From assembly GCF_019059575.1 (NCBI RefSeq), contig NW_024881781.1, forward strand, positions 1-64,000: a DNA stretch of 64,000 nt, given 5' to 3'. Source of the stretch: Amphibalanus amphitrite (taxonomy: Eukaryota; Arthropoda; Thecostraca; Balanomorpha; Balanidae). Of this stretch, positions 1-11,207 are shown piece by piece. The translations under genes were made by a program, and so were the position numbers. The notes beneath the pieces were generated by a model. It saw only the letters and a list, made by a program, of their open reading frames with translations. It did no database searches and had not been told where the DNA came from. Each line of letters starts with the position of its first letter. Position 1 is the stretch's first letter.

Positions 1-828
1 GTTGAAGTCTCGCCGTAGCCCGCCGGTTTACTGTCTAGTGCTCTATATGGGGCGAGTCGTCGACTGGGGACCATTCTGTAATTCCGGCTCATTACCTGGC
101 ATCAAATAAATACAACATGACGGCGAAACATGAAACAGGACGTTAAGTGTTTCCATGGGTAGTGAATTTCATTTAATCACACTCACTTTATATCACCACT
201 CTATCAATTAATCTCATGGTTTGTTTATTGGTAGCGTGATACCTATCACACAAACGGCACAAAATAGCGACAGCCGACAAACCAAACACGCTTAGAAACT
301 AGTAGATGGTCGACTGGTCGGGTTACTTATAAGGGCACCGTTGTGTCGGCCCGTGATATTCCATCACCACTGCCAGCGGCACGGGCTGAGGACGCTTCAT
401 CACGCGGACGTGAGGTTTCAGTGAAGCTGACTAGTGATTATCCCCTGCGCAGTCTGAACGATCGGAAATCCTCTCGTTGTATATGTATACCCCTTCCTCC
501 ATGTCGTCACGGCCTGCACGGCGCATGGCGGCCAGAATGGCTGTTTGTTTTCGCTCCGACTGTAAACCGTCAGCGCGACCTGCAGCCATAAGGTAGATCC
601 AGGAGCGCAGTTACTCTGATGAAGGTAAACGGATGAGCCTTGGAATTGTAATTAACAGCTGTTCCATTCCAGTTCACCAGTCGCGGCGCTGACGAAATTC
701 GATGCGCAGCACTTTTCGGAAAGACCTTCAATTCGTTAACAATTTTTTATATCAACCGGAGCCAGCCGCGAGCGTCCCGAGCGAGCGTCAACGTCAGAAA
801 ATACCCCAATAGGCAATAGGCATGAATA
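1..828. other. Intergenic, no gene recognised
   Basis: No open frame here resembles a known protein or has convincing splice sites. An 82-codon frame at 343-591 has no recognisable domain or start context and is treated as chance. The stretch ends at the TTAA that opens the first transposon. Confidence 0.5.
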
Positions 829-1733
829 TTAACCCTCGCCCGCACATGCCATTTTCCCATCCTAGAACGCACATGGGGGGGGTTGCCGCCCCCCCCCGCG
901 CCATTTCGTTCCTGTTGGAGATAGAGCTTAGCGGTAAAGACCAAAAAGATTCTTTGGGAAGAGACGAATCCAATGATACCCAGTTTTACCTTCTCAGGTC
1001 AGTCATTGACCGGTCAGGTCAAACTAAAAAATGTTGCTGTTTTTGGTCACCGTTGGATATCAAGTGCGCTGCTTATCATACACCGATGACGATGCCGTTT
1101 TCTGGTGTCAAGCCAGCTAGAACCTCTTTGTCACACTACCCGACCAGGTTTTTGCTGCTGAGGTCATTTCAGGTCAAGTTAGGTCAAGGTCAATTATATG
1201 TGTTTGTATGTCTGTGTGTGTCTGTGTGTATACTGATGTGTGCACCGATTGTTTATGTGTCCATATTACATGAAATCATGATCTGAGAAGCTTTTACCAA
1301 AAATAGTCAAAAAAAAATTCACAAAAAGTAAATTCCGCTTGCCTAAAACGCAATTATCTTAGATGACCTAGGTTGACCTTGACCTTGACCTTGACATCTG
1401 TACATCGTCGAACAACATGTTCCATGATAGGTGGGAGGTAAGACTGGCAAAAAAGGCCGAAATCAAGGTGTCAAAAGCTCACAAGGCCCATAGCCAACAC
1501 TAGATGTTGAGAATTGGCCATTTGGGTCATGACATGACCTGAAAAACAAGGTCATATCTCTGAAACCAAAAACCACAGAAACTTGAAATTTTCAGTGGAC
1601 ATCAAGAAAGGATAGAGGAGCAGCTATACGAAAAATCAGCCTTCTAGCTTGAAAAATGTTGAGTGCAGGGCAGAAAGACTACCTGGGGGGTGGCAACCAC
1701 CCCCCCCCCACCCCATGTGCGGGCGAGGGTTAA
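829..1733. mobile_element. TTAA-ended MITE, element A (905 bp)
   Basis: The element begins TTAACCCTCGCCCGCACATG and ends with the exact reverse complement of those 20 bases, so the terminal inverted repeats are perfect and both outer ends are TTAA. TTAA ends followed by CCC are the hallmark of piggyBac-type insertion (family knowledge). Just inside each end is a G-run/C-run palindrome (about 875-897 and 1684-1712). The interior carries about twelve AGGTCA/TGACCT hexamers, among them runs spaced by four bases or abutting. It has no transposase frame, so it is non-autonomous. Two short frames inside it are chance. Confidence 0.85.
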
Positions 1734-2074
1734 ATGTATGAAGGTACAGTTGCCTTATTGAATGTGTCACATGCAAATAATGGGTGATTATCTTTTTTGC
1801 ACCATATGGTCTCATTGACATAACTGGCTGGTTGTTTGGTTTGCACCAACAATCGACAATCACGGTGAGGTGTCATCGACTGAGACTAAAGGCGAAAATG
1901 TGTCTTAAGTGTGCAGTCACAAGCTGCGCAGCTTGCCTCTGAACACGTCATCGGGCGTTGACACAACGACGTGGCAGCTGTGTGACAGTGACATGACAGT
2001 TTACATAATGTCGGCGCTGTCAGGCCTTCGTCCGTGCTGTCCGCCCCAGCTTAGTCAGACAACTCCGTCCCGGC

Positions 2075-2243
2075 TATTAGCCGTTTTCAGGACGGCCATC
2101 TGGTACACATTTGGTGCACATCTGGTACAGATTAGGTGCAGATTTTCATAAAATGAACATATTTGCTGTAAAAGAAATTAGGTGCAGATTTGGTCAAATC
2201 AGGTGCATTCGCCCAATATAGCCCGTCGTGAAAACGGCTATTA
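2075..2243. mobile_element. Short inverted-repeat element
   Basis: Arms of about 21 bp, TATTAGCCGTTTTCAGGACGG at the left and its near-perfect inverse at 2222-2243, enclose about 125 bp. The interior repeats short GGTGCAGAT/GGTACA-type phrases. No coding potential. The architecture is that of a MITE; no clear target duplication could be assigned, so the superfamily is open. Confidence 0.55.
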
Positions 2244-2979
2244 TATCATATACTGCCCCAGCCTAACGTCTGTGCTGCCAGCCCTATACCGTCACACGCG
2301 CGCTGACACGGCGCGCTGACCCGCTGACCCGCTGTGCTGACCCGCCCCGCTGACCGCCCGGCATGCCGACACGAGTTAGCACTGAGCGTGTCGCAGCTCC
2401 GGGCCCACGGCCAACCGGATACGACTGACGAGATCGCAACACATCACTGCACCGCCGACCGAAAATATTGATTGGGAAGGTGGTATGCGTAAATATGTAC
2501 CTAAATTGTACCCGTAGGTAAATCCGAAATCGGGATATATTATTGTTTATGTGAGTGGAGTGTGACCAGTACAGATCAACCATCAGTGATGTCGGTAAAC
2601 TTATTTATAGCTCAACTTTTAATTGAATGCGAATCGCAATATAGCTCATGCATAGAAAACTTGTTCGTTGAAAGAAGAAAATGACAGCTAAAATCAAATG
2701 TATCGACTGCTTTACACCTATAACCTGTTTCTGACAAGAATAGCTGGATGGGCAGACAATATCGCACAGATGTTATATAAGTGGAAAGTTTTAATTCACC
2801 AGATAGAGAACTGTAATTGCTCAGGGCTTATGAAGAAGGACGAGGATCATCTATTGCAAATGGTCGACAGCTCGACAACGACTAAACTCAAATAATAATG
2901 CTGTACTTAGTTGACAACGGACTAGTGCACCGTGACCACTGTCCACCAAGAACGTTCAATTACCGGCGAGAAACGGTCA
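2244..2979. other. Intergenic, no gene recognised
   Basis: Frames at 2284-2583 (minus) and 2698-2895 (plus) have no recognisable domain, no splice context and no homologous look. The 2285-2370 stretch is a GC-rich run of GCTGAC/CCGCTGAC phrases, a small degenerate tandem repeat. Confidence 0.45.
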
Positions 2980-3080
2980 CAGGTGGCGGAAAGGGGGGGG
3001 ACACCGGGGCACCGTGCCCCCCTTTGATTTTGGCATTTTAACATTAGCCTTATGGGCGTTGCATGGAAAGAATGGGACCA
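2980..3080. mobile_element. Fragment related to the 58-kb hAT-like MITE
   Basis: This stretch opens CAGGTGGCGGA, runs into a G-run, then shares wording with the intact element at 58006-58163: a C-run, then TTTTAACATTA, then GCATGGAAAGAAT. The right inverted repeat is missing, so this is a truncated copy. Confidence 0.6.
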
Positions 3081-3455
3081 AAGAGCAGTCGTGCAATTAT
3101 GGTTGATCGTTTAAGTTAGCCTACTCGCTATTCCATTATCGTAAACTACTTTAAAGGATAGCAAACTCCAGTTTGACCCTTGATTTTAATTTGGATTGGC
3201 CAGAAAATGCGTCGGATGGTCGGATCCTCCCAACACTTAACTGCCTTCTCGGTGTCATATTGCACTTTGTTCCATGATTTACAAGTACAGACACTTGAAT
3301 CTGCGGCACAGCGGATGTTGAAATGCCCAAAGCTTAATTTCCGTTCCCCGTAGGGAGCCAGCGAGCCTGTTTTCTACATGAGCATACATTAACGCCATTG
3401 AATGGAAGCAGGTTTCCACTTTGTTGCACGAGGTCGGCTGATCTGGTCAGTGGCC

Positions 3456-4157
3456 ATGGCGCTCTCCGGTTTCGGCCCTGTTTCCGTCTGTTTCCTTCTG
3501 GCTGTGTGTGTCGCCGGGACAGTGGACGTTACTGTGTATGTGACCCGCTCAGTGGTGCACGCCGAGAGGCCTCTGGTCGCTCCAGTGGCCACCCCCTCGG
3601 CGCTCACCTGCGCGATGCTCTGCCGCCGCTCGGAGGGCTGTCTGAAGTGGAGTCGCCGCGCGGAGGGGCCCGCGGCGGCGCTGTGTTACCTGTGGCCGAT
3701 CCACTCTGCCGACAACCCGCTGACCGCTGCTGCCGAGACGGTGCACCAGTTTATTGTTCCTCCCGGGTACGTGCTGTCTCCGTCTAATCGTCGAGTTGCC
3801 TACAGAGGCCACACAGCAGACACGCCGGGTGGGTATGGCCTGATCGACATGTGTCGCAAAGATGACCCCGAGTCCGTGCCGGCTTTTCCAACAAACGACG
3901 AAGAAATCCGTGGTCTCGTCAGTCTACCGTTCGACAACTACTGGACCAGCATCAATGACATACAGGAGGAAGGCGTGTTCAAGGACCTGTTCCACCAGAG
4001 GAAGACTAATATCGACCCGAAGTGGTACCAAAGCATCTACAACAACAGGTTCACGGAGCATGAGAGCGACTGCGTGTTGATGTTGACTGGTCATGGCTTC
4101 ATCGCTCGTGAATGTACTAAGATCCTGAAGGGGTACGTTTGTGAGTATCGTCTGTAG
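3456..4157 (+). CDS. Secreted PAN/C-type-lectin-like protein
   Basis: A single-exon gene encoding 233 residues. I chose the ATG at 3456 because it sits in a strong GCCATGG context and is followed at once by a hydrophobic signal peptide (residues 1-21, core SVCFLLAVCVAG). An in-frame ATG at 3402 would add 18 residues ahead of it. Residues about 46-97 look PAN/apple-like, with Cys52, Cys56, Cys62 and Cys77. Residues about 98-233 fit a C-type lectin-like fold: the YWTSINDIQEEGVF stretch matches the family WIGLND..EG.F core, followed by SDCVLML and a closing GYVCEY. The calcium/sugar motifs EPN/QPD and WND are absent, so carbohydrate binding by the usual route is unlikely. Role unknown; probably extracellular recognition. 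Confident as a gene, moderate on domains. Confidence 0.75.
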   Translation: MALSGFGPVSVCFLLAVCVAGTVDVTVYVTRSVVHAERPLVAPVATPSALTCAMLCRRSEGCLKWSRRAEGPAAALCYLWPIHSADNPLTAAAETVHQFIVPPGYVLSPSNRRVAYRGHTADTPGGYGLIDMCRKDDPESVPAFPTNDEEIRGLVSLPFDNYWTSINDIQEEGVFKDLFHQRKTNIDPKWYQSIYNNRFTEHESDCVLMLTGHGFIARECTKILKGYVCEYRL

Positions 4158-4240
4158 AGGCAATGCCGCCAGGCGCCAGTGACTGGGAGCTCTGACATCT
4201 CGTCCCTGATGTGATATAGGCAGTATAGGCACATAGACAC

Positions 4241-4555
4241 CAGGGCATATTTTAACAAATTTTTACTGCGTCCCAAAGTTGAGCAGAGGGCACGTGCTAC
4301 GACTAAGGGCACAGGGCAAGGAACAGAGTAGGGTACTGAGGAGGGCAGAAAGTAGAGCATGGCAGGTTACAGGGCATGGCACAGGACATTTTAGAGGGAA
4401 GGGTGCAGGTCAGGGCACACAGCAGGGCACAGGTAAGGGAACCGGATAGGGCATAGGGCAGGGACGCAGAGGGTCAAATCAGCAGGGGCTACGTCCCAAG
4501 GCGAGGGGGCTGCGTCCCAGAATGGGACGCAGTAAGTACCTTAAAATATGCCCTG
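4241..4555. mobile_element. hAT-type MITE with 8-bp target duplication
   Basis: The element opens CAGGGCATATTTTAA and closes with its inverse TTAAAATATGCCCTG; the arms extend further inward (ACTGCGTCCCA against TGGGACGCAGT). It is flanked by a perfect 8-bp direct repeat, ATAGACAC, at 4233-4240 and 4556-4563. CAGGG ends with an 8-bp duplication are diagnostic of hAT transposition (family knowledge). The interior is an AGGGCA-rich degenerate repeat with no coding frame. It lies 83 bp after the lectin-like stop codon, so it may fall in that gene's 3' UTR. Confidence 0.9.
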
Positions 4556-4563
4556 ATAGACAC

Positions 4564-5479
4564 TGAGGAGTGAGGAGGCGTGAATTCGTTCTACATGCAG
4601 CCTAACGCTTCGATAAATAACTAGTTTCGTCCGATTTAAATCGCTTCTGCTTTGCTCGGTCGATGTTTTGAGCATCAGAACTTAGCTTAGAGCTTGCTTG
4701 GCCTCGTTTTCGTAAAAAGCTTTCGCAGAATGCATACTCGTATAGTTTTCACGGTATGATAGAAAGACGAAGATCTCGTATCAGCTGAGATTTCGGTCTC
4801 GCGTGATGAGCTTTGTTCTTTGTGAAACGGGGTACATATGACGGAATGCTGATTGCTGAGCATGTGATATCGTTTCTGATGTCTTACATACTAAAGCTTT
4901 GACCTGCCTCCATGATTGAAGTGAGTCTCGCAGGGATTTCTTTTCACCAGACACCAGCTATTTCTTTTCCTACTCGTATGATGAAAAAAGATCCTGATCC
5001 TATTCATTGAAACGGCCTACGATTGGTGACTGGTAAACCGTCGCGACGCCGTCCTCGGCGGCCCCAGGAATCCAAAGGACTGGATCTCAAAGCCTCGCAG
5101 GTGTTTAAACTTAAAACGGTATAGGTACGCGATAACTCAGAGACGGATAATCCTTACACGAATAATGCAAATTTGCTAATAATCTCTGTTGCGCGTCGGC
5201 GTGTCGTTTCATACGCAGAGTTAGCGATTGCCGATTATGTCCAGGTGGGTATATGAACTCCATCGTTCTTACTCATTTTGAAAATAAATTGATTGACGCT
5301 CATATTTGCCAAACACCAATTCTTTGTCATGGTCGGCGACGATTGACAGGGATGGGTTAATTTAGATGCCTATAAATTGCCGTTCTTTTCGTTCGTACCG
5401 CACCTTTGGTAGAAGTACAGCACCAAAAGCGCCAAAAGGTGGACAAAATAGCAAATTCAAATAGTGCTATTGATTCAAA
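4564..5479. other. Intergenic, AT-richer, no gene recognised
   Basis: No frame with domain content was found. An AATAAA on the plus strand near 5283 could end the lectin-like transcript, but it is more than 1 kb past that stop. Confidence 0.4.
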
Positions 5480-5485
5480 TTTATT
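5480..5485 (-). terminator. Poly(A) signal for the WAP-like gene
   Basis: TTTATT on the plus strand reads AATAAA on the minus strand, 295 bases past the stop codon of the WAP-like gene. It is the first such signal downstream. Confidence 0.5.
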
Positions 5486-5779
5486 GACTGCGGAGGAGAA
5501 CCTGCCCCAGTCTTCCATGGGACAAAGACACACGCTATTAAAATTGCAGTTTCCCGCATGAGCCGAATATGAAGGCATAAATAAAATGCAATTATTCATT
5601 TGGTAGATAGGTAGGTACCTATAACACAGATGGTGTAACAGAAAGAACTGCCACGGACCAGACATCACAACCGGTTTCTTATTCACCCAGATCCAGTCAT
5701 CATAACACGAACTGATCAATTGGGAGCGAAAAACGGCGATCTTCTCGCCCGCCTTCTCTTCTTGTTTTCAACAAGCGGT

Positions 5780-7441
5780 TCAGAAGGGTTGGCATGAGGA
5801 CACCTGTTGATCACGGTTATAGGTGCACCTCTGTCCGGCGGGACAGGGCGTCTTACAGGCCGGCAGGCAGCTCTTGTTGCAGCCGTAGAAGCAGCACGCC
5901 CGGCCCTCCGAGCACACGGAGTTGCCGGAGCAGGAGTCCACCCGGGGTCCGCGGCAGCGCACGATCGGCCCCAGGTCATCAAACGGACACTGCAGCGTGG
6001 TGCAGACGGAGCTGAGCCCGTCCTTCTGCAGTTCACACTCCTCGCCATCGGCACAGGCCGGCTGGCACACGGGGAAACAGGCGCGCGCGCACACCCGACG
6101 GCAGCAGCCCTGGCCGGCCGGACAGTCGGCGTTCGACGAGCACTTCTCGTCGATACCGGCACAGCGGACCCGCGGACCGAGACGATCTATGGGACACTGG
6201 CCGCCGCCCGCCGAGGAGCAGTACCCTACCAATACACAGGAGGAGACGTCAGAGAGCTGAGCGGAGCCTACAGGACTCGCTTAGATAGAAACATCTTAAC
6301 CCGGCAGTTGCTGGGGTATTTCGCCACCCACCGTTTGCTGGGGGGGGGGGGCGTTAAACGCCCCCAGCCGATAACTCGAGAACCAATAGGCGCAGCGAAA
6401 CGCACGAGGCGGCAAACGAAAGAACGCGACGAGACGCTTCAGATGAGTACTTCAAAGTTGAATTTTGAGGTCACAGGTCAGGTCAAGGTCAGGTCAAACA
6501 CCTGAAATCGGGCTTTCAGTAGCATGGACCTCAGGACTTCGCAATGGGCGCCTCTCGTCATAAACTCTGTCAAAACGGTGCACAATCCATCATATAAGGC
6601 CTACAAGAGTGTCAGCTCCATGCAGGGGTCAGTCAAGCATAGGTCAGGGTCAAGGTCAGGTCAACCGGGCAGGCACATATCCCCGAAAATAAAAACTGAT
6701 ATTCGCAGCCTGTGACACATGTTTTATGGGTAATTTGGGGCGTAGAACACGATGGTGGCATTCATTTTATCATATGTGTACGTGTTTGGCTAAAGAAGTT
6801 CAATTTAAGAAATTCATGTATCATGGTCGTGAAGTAGTCACGAGAAATTGCCAAGATTCAGTTCAAGATTTTGGAAAATGCGGAACGATAATCAATAATC
6901 GAAGATAGCCATTTGATTTTCCATGGTATTGGCAGTCTAATGGCGTTTACGGCATGTCTATATGTCTATTCTGTGATTTTATATGATTTTTTGAACATAT
7001 GCCGTTTTTGGTCGAAAACTCAGAAATCATGACGTCACTAAAACCTCGATATCTCAAAAATTTTCCGACCGATTTTTTTGACACTTTGTCACATTAAACT
7101 TCAATCAATTCCTTACAGGTACCCAAAATTTGGCGCGCCTGCGGCGCGCCGTTTTTATGCTATGGCCCGGCGAAAAAAGTGGGGGCGTTTAACGCCCCCC
7201 CCCAGCAACTCGCGGGTTAACTCGTCGCGGGAACCTCTCCCCCGGTTGCGGGATACATACCTACAATAAAGCTTAGCGACCCGACTAAATTACTACGGAA
7301 CAAATAGGACACAAACAAATAGGACCTACTGACGCTCATTATTGAAAACCGTCTTGCCGTCCCTTTTCATATCTCACCTAGAGCGGGCTCGGCCAGCAGC
7401 GTGGCGAGCGCCAGCAGCGCGATGACCGAACGTCCTTCCAT
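5780..7441 (-). CDS. Secreted protein with two 12-Cys WAP-like modules
   Basis: Two coding exons, 7441-7378 and 6225-5780, join in phase (1/2) to give 169 residues. Exon 1 encodes a signal peptide (core VIALLALATLLAEPALG) and ends at AG|GTGAGA; exon 2 begins after ..TTGGTAG. The mature chain holds two 69-residue repeats, each with 12 cysteines in almost identical spacing (Cys32-96 and Cys101-166). The DCP.GQ.CC...C...C part matches the second half of a WAP/four-disulphide core, and the following C-x3-C-x5-C-x10-C part resembles a follistatin-N/EGF-like turn. One extra cysteine (Cys24) precedes the repeats, leaving an odd total. WAP proteins in arthropods are often protease inhibitors or antimicrobial (crustin-like), but this double module is not a standard crustin. 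The intron contains a whole TTAA element. Confidence 0.8.
6296..7220 (+). mobile_element. TTAA-ended MITE, element B (925 bp)
   Basis: Lies wholly within the intron of the WAP-like gene; without it the intron would be about 230 bp. Its ends are TTAACCCGGCAGTTGCTGGG and the inverse of TTAACCCGCGAGTTGCTGGG. The palindrome GGCGTTAAACGCC, set between G and C runs, lies near the left end (about 6340-6366), and its exact inverse lies near the right end (about 7181-7204). A third hairpin at 7132-7150 pairs GGCGCGCC around a TGC loop. The interior has AGGTCA arrays including TCAAGGTCA. It is the same family as 27243-28182, in opposite orientation. No transposase. Confidence 0.88.
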
Positions 7442-9174
7442 CTCGACTCGAGCTGTCAGAATGCTGCGGCGGCGCGGACAGCCCGCGATCGGGGCCGACC
7501 CCGCGAGGGGAGGCACGTCACGCTACGTCCGGCCCGCGGCGCAGGGTTTTCTGCTGCCCGCAGACTGCGCGACTGTTCTACACGAGCGCTACGGCGCAGT
7601 GGTGATTCAGGGTTCTGCGCAAGACAGAATTTCTTTACGAATAGTTCAAGGTGACTGCGTTGATAGCTATAGCAGAGCGTTACGTGTATTGACTATTGGC
7701 ATCGCCTCGTTTTTAAAGTTTTTTTCTTATCAGCTGCAAAGCTCGCGAACTAAAGAGAGCTAGAAGAACGATCCATAGCTCATTGAAAAGCAATTAGGCA
7801 TGTACATTGTACAGGATATTTGAACAGATTTGAAGTCGGATAATCTTCTCGCTTCCGGCCTGCTGAGATAGACATGTAAAAATGAACGATTTGTCGAGCA
7901 TGAGACCTGTAAAAGTAACATATCTCTGGTCAAGGTCATAACCAGAACCATGAGACCAGCTCGGAGGATGTCACACCATCACAATCCCCACGTTCCTTCG
8001 GCCTACATTACCATCATCCATGTCGTCAATGTCACAAATTAGCGTCTCATTATTATTCATATCCGTCCCCGCACACAGAGCATCCTCCCAGGCAATAATT
8101 GAATTTGGCTGGCCTATTATGCATGTGGATTAGCATTATAAATGCGGAACATCGGCATGACTTGCCCGTTTGGTTGAGCTGTCAGCTCTGCTGTTCCCAT
8201 TTAGGGAGTTACGTAAGCTAAATAATGTTGCATTTGTTCAACGAAGGGAGGCATTTGAACAACGGGCTGATGGGGATCTAATTATTGATATTTGACTTTT
8301 TTGCCAAACATCACGCAAAAGACATGCAGATTGAACAAGAACACACTTTGGGGTTCAGCGGGTTACCCCAACCCACGCAAGTTGATCAATGATTCATGGT
8401 ACAATTGCCAACGTAAATCCATTCCTTGAAATTCGTCGGTGTAGGGTACCTACCTACTTCTGATGCCTAGGCCCGAAGTACCTACGAAAGTTCAACAGAT
8501 ACCTACATATGTCACCGATACAGCTATATAGTTTCTTAATAAAAAAACTGTAGTTTTAAATCAGCCAACAATCACATTTTTAAGATGCATTAAAATCGAC
8601 AATTTTCACGTTCAAGTCATTCGTCATGACATCCGCCGATACAAGAGTGAGAAACGTTGTACCTAGCAACAGACTGTGCCCACTGCCCATTACAAATGAG
8701 GAAAAAATGGTTCCTGTCATGATTAATCTCTGTATTACATTTTATCGTCGTTCATTTCATATAGGTGGTTTCCAAAACAAAATTTTTACACCAAGCGGAT
8801 ACATCGTTAGCTAAAACACGCGTGGGCCATCTAGCCACATATCCTTCATGGAAGAAACTTGTTCAGCGGACAGCGAACCCACCAAGCCACCGCTGAATGA
8901 CCCGGGCATTGAGGCGACGCTTTACATCGGCGCATGCACTCGCAACAAATGCGGCAGATTCAAGGCTAACTGAGAGTGCGCGTTAGTACACATCAACACG
9001 GGTGCCCAACTTGTTCACCTACATGGCGTCGGCATCTCGGAACTATGCATCAGTATCCAAAAAAGGATTAGCGGCGGGCGGCATTGTAAGTAGAGGGACC
9101 TCCTCCGGCCGATCTCAGCAGACATTATGTGTCCATCACACTATTCAACCGTCCTACAGCGGAGTAAGGAGCCC
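7442..9174. other. Intergenic, no gene recognised
   Basis: This holds the promoter side of the WAP-like gene (minus) and the 3' side of PPP1R11 (minus). Frames at 7401-7763, 8626-8814 and 9002-9190 are antisense to coding exons or have no domain content. Confidence 0.45.
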
Positions 9175-9975
9175 TCAACCCGAGCCCTGAGCCTGTGGCG
9201 TGCCTGACGACTGTCCAGCGTCGCTGCTGGCGGGCTGCTTGTGCTGCCGGTGGCCGATACAGGCCTTACACTCGTCCTCCTCATCCGAGCTGCTCTCCCC
9301 GAACGGCTTCGGCTTCCGGTACACGCAGCAGCACTTGGACTTTTTCTTGTTCATGTGTTCGTTGTCGACTGTGCCAGATTGCCAGCCCACCTGCGGAACG
9401 CAGCACCGCGTGACTTAGGAGCGGGTCGTAGCCAAGACTACTTTACTACTCAGTCGTAGCTTCACATTTGCAAAAGAAAGGATTAAGATAAAAATACATA
9501 ATCAACAAAGATTATCAGCAATCGATTTATTAATTAAGCAAATTAATCAGCAAACGATTACTGGAAACATGAAATGGGTTATGCTTAAGGTTTTACACCG
9601 TAACAAGCTAAAGTAATACTGTTATAAAGGTAGGGTCGTAGGGTCGACTATTTTTTATTCACTGGGGCTAAGGTCAGGATCTAGCGCGTTCCTGGTTTAT
9701 AACGCATGCTGAAAGATACAGTAAACCTGGCAAATCATTCTCGGTAATGCAACAAGCGACAACTACTACTAGATGCTTCACCCACAGCGGAACCACCGCA
9801 TGCGACAATGGGCACCGTTCCCCGCCCCGGTGGGGCCACTGACCCTGCGGGGGTTGTTGGGCCGGACCAGGCGCAGGTGGAGGGTCGGCTGGCCCGTCTC
9901 GGCGGGCTCGGCCGGCACCGTCACAGTCTCCGTGGCCACCACAGTCTCCCCCTCGGCCGGCGCCGGCTGAGACAT
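9175..9975 (-). CDS. PPP1R11: Protein phosphatase 1 inhibitor-3 (PPP1R11)
   Basis: Two coding exons, 9975-9844 and 9390-9175, joined in phase 0, give 115 residues; vertebrate inhibitor-3 is about 126. PPP1R11 is a small, mostly disordered inhibitor of the protein phosphatase 1 catalytic subunit and in mammals also has E3 ubiquitin ligase activity (family knowledge). The sequence shows an acidic, Thr-rich N terminus, then RRVGW, the counterpart of the PP1-docking KVxW motif, followed by [18 protein letters not shown] and [14 protein letters not shown], the most conserved blocks of the family. The intron cuts exactly before the Val of the docking motif; the donor is AGG|GTCAGT and the acceptor CCGCAG|GTG. 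The ATG lies only 87 bp past the stop of LYRM4 on the same strand, so the two transcripts probably overlap or share a message. Confidence 0.93.
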
Positions 9976-10062
9976 GGCTCACACACGAGGCTACGGTCAC
10001 CGCTACGGAGTCACCTCAACTACCCGCCTCCTGAGACTGATGGCCGCGCAAGGGTGAGGTGA

Positions 10063-11207
10063 TCACTTCCTTTCAATCACCAGAGGGCCAGGCTCGAACA
10101 TGTTCTGAATCACCACCTGCGAAAACAGTGCATCGAGTCAAACACAACACAAGGTGAAAGAAAGTATCCACTCACCCCTGCTTTGCTTGGAAGACATTAA
10201 CATGTTGATCAGGTAATCATTCAAGGGCCCTTAGGTCAAATAATGATCTCAACTCATACAAATTACAATTTAGGTAAAAATACAATTTTGGGACATTGAT
10301 GCAAGGCATAAGTCAGGCATGAGGTAAGGTATTGCAGGCACATAGTTGCATCTGATCATTCATGAACTGCAGAAAAATCTTTGCCACATCTCACCTGATT
10401 TGAACTTTATAAAACTAGATTAACCTACAATGCTAGTTTCCATCAAAAATGATGCATAAGCAATTACCTGTCTCTTCAAGACTTCCAGGAGATTCGTTGC
10501 CCTGTCCTGCTCTGCTTTGACCTTAGCTGGATCCTGTAGTGCCCTGCCTTCGCGGAATCCGTCTTTGATGCGACGTAGAAAATATGACCTGTGTGTGTGT
10601 GACAATAATCCAGTGTAACTACACACATAAAAAATCACAGTAACTATTTGATTCTAGAAAACACACAAAAATCATGTTAACACTCTGATAGAATATAAAA
10701 TTGAGGAAACTGCTAAAAGTAAGCTAGTTTGAGTCCTGGTGAGCGGCGATCATGTTGCCCAACAAGACGTCATCCCCAGCTGTACTTAAAGGATGGGGTG
10801 GTTTCTCAATACTACTGTGACTTAGGGGAATTGGAATGGGAAAGAGAAAGAGGAGGAATAGAGACCCTCCAGAAATTGGGCGAAATTGGGTGTCTGTTGG
10901 GCGGAAGACGAATAAACACATTCCAAATCACCAATATACATGTCTAACTAGTGTCATGGTCATCATATACAACATATATTTCCCAACCTGCTCTCCTAGG
11001 CATAAAACCTCAACCTAATCCCTATTTTCCATGAAGCACATTAACATCGACCAACATAAATTGGATAAAAGCGATCGCTCATTTCAGAAGCTTAAGCAAG
11101 GAGATTTTATGACAATACCTGAAATTGTAAGAAGAAAACTTGGCACTTTCTCTCAGCAAGCTTCGATAAAGCGAAAGAATTTGCAACTTCGACATCGAAA
11201 ACGCCAT
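10063..11207 (-). CDS. LYRM4: LYR-motif protein 4 (ISD11), Fe-S cluster assembly
   Basis: Three coding exons, 11207-11119, 10588-10468 and 10116-10063, join with phases 2 and 0 to give 87 residues; human ISD11 has 91. ISD11 stabilises the cysteine desulphurase NFS1 together with acyl carrier protein in the mitochondrial matrix and is needed for iron-sulphur cluster assembly. Exon 1 carries the LYR signature ILSLYRSLLRESAKF followed by YNFR. Exon 2 carries SYFLRRIKDGFRE, matching the family NYR.YA.RRIRD.FRE block, and ends in LKRQ. Exon 3 (VVIQNMFEPGPLVIERK) matches the RQV.IG.LY...LVIE tail. The start ATG lies in GAAATGG with no earlier in-frame candidate. The gene is divergent from CC2D1, with 1,065 bp between the two start codons. 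Drosophila's counterpart is bcn92. Confidence 0.93.

Noticed and set aside
822..1286. 154-codon frame near the left edge
   Set aside because: It lies inside transposon element A and reads through its terminal repeat and G-run hairpin.
7401..7763. 120-codon plus-strand frame
   Set aside because: Its start is antisense to the signal-peptide exon of the WAP-like gene and it has no domain content.
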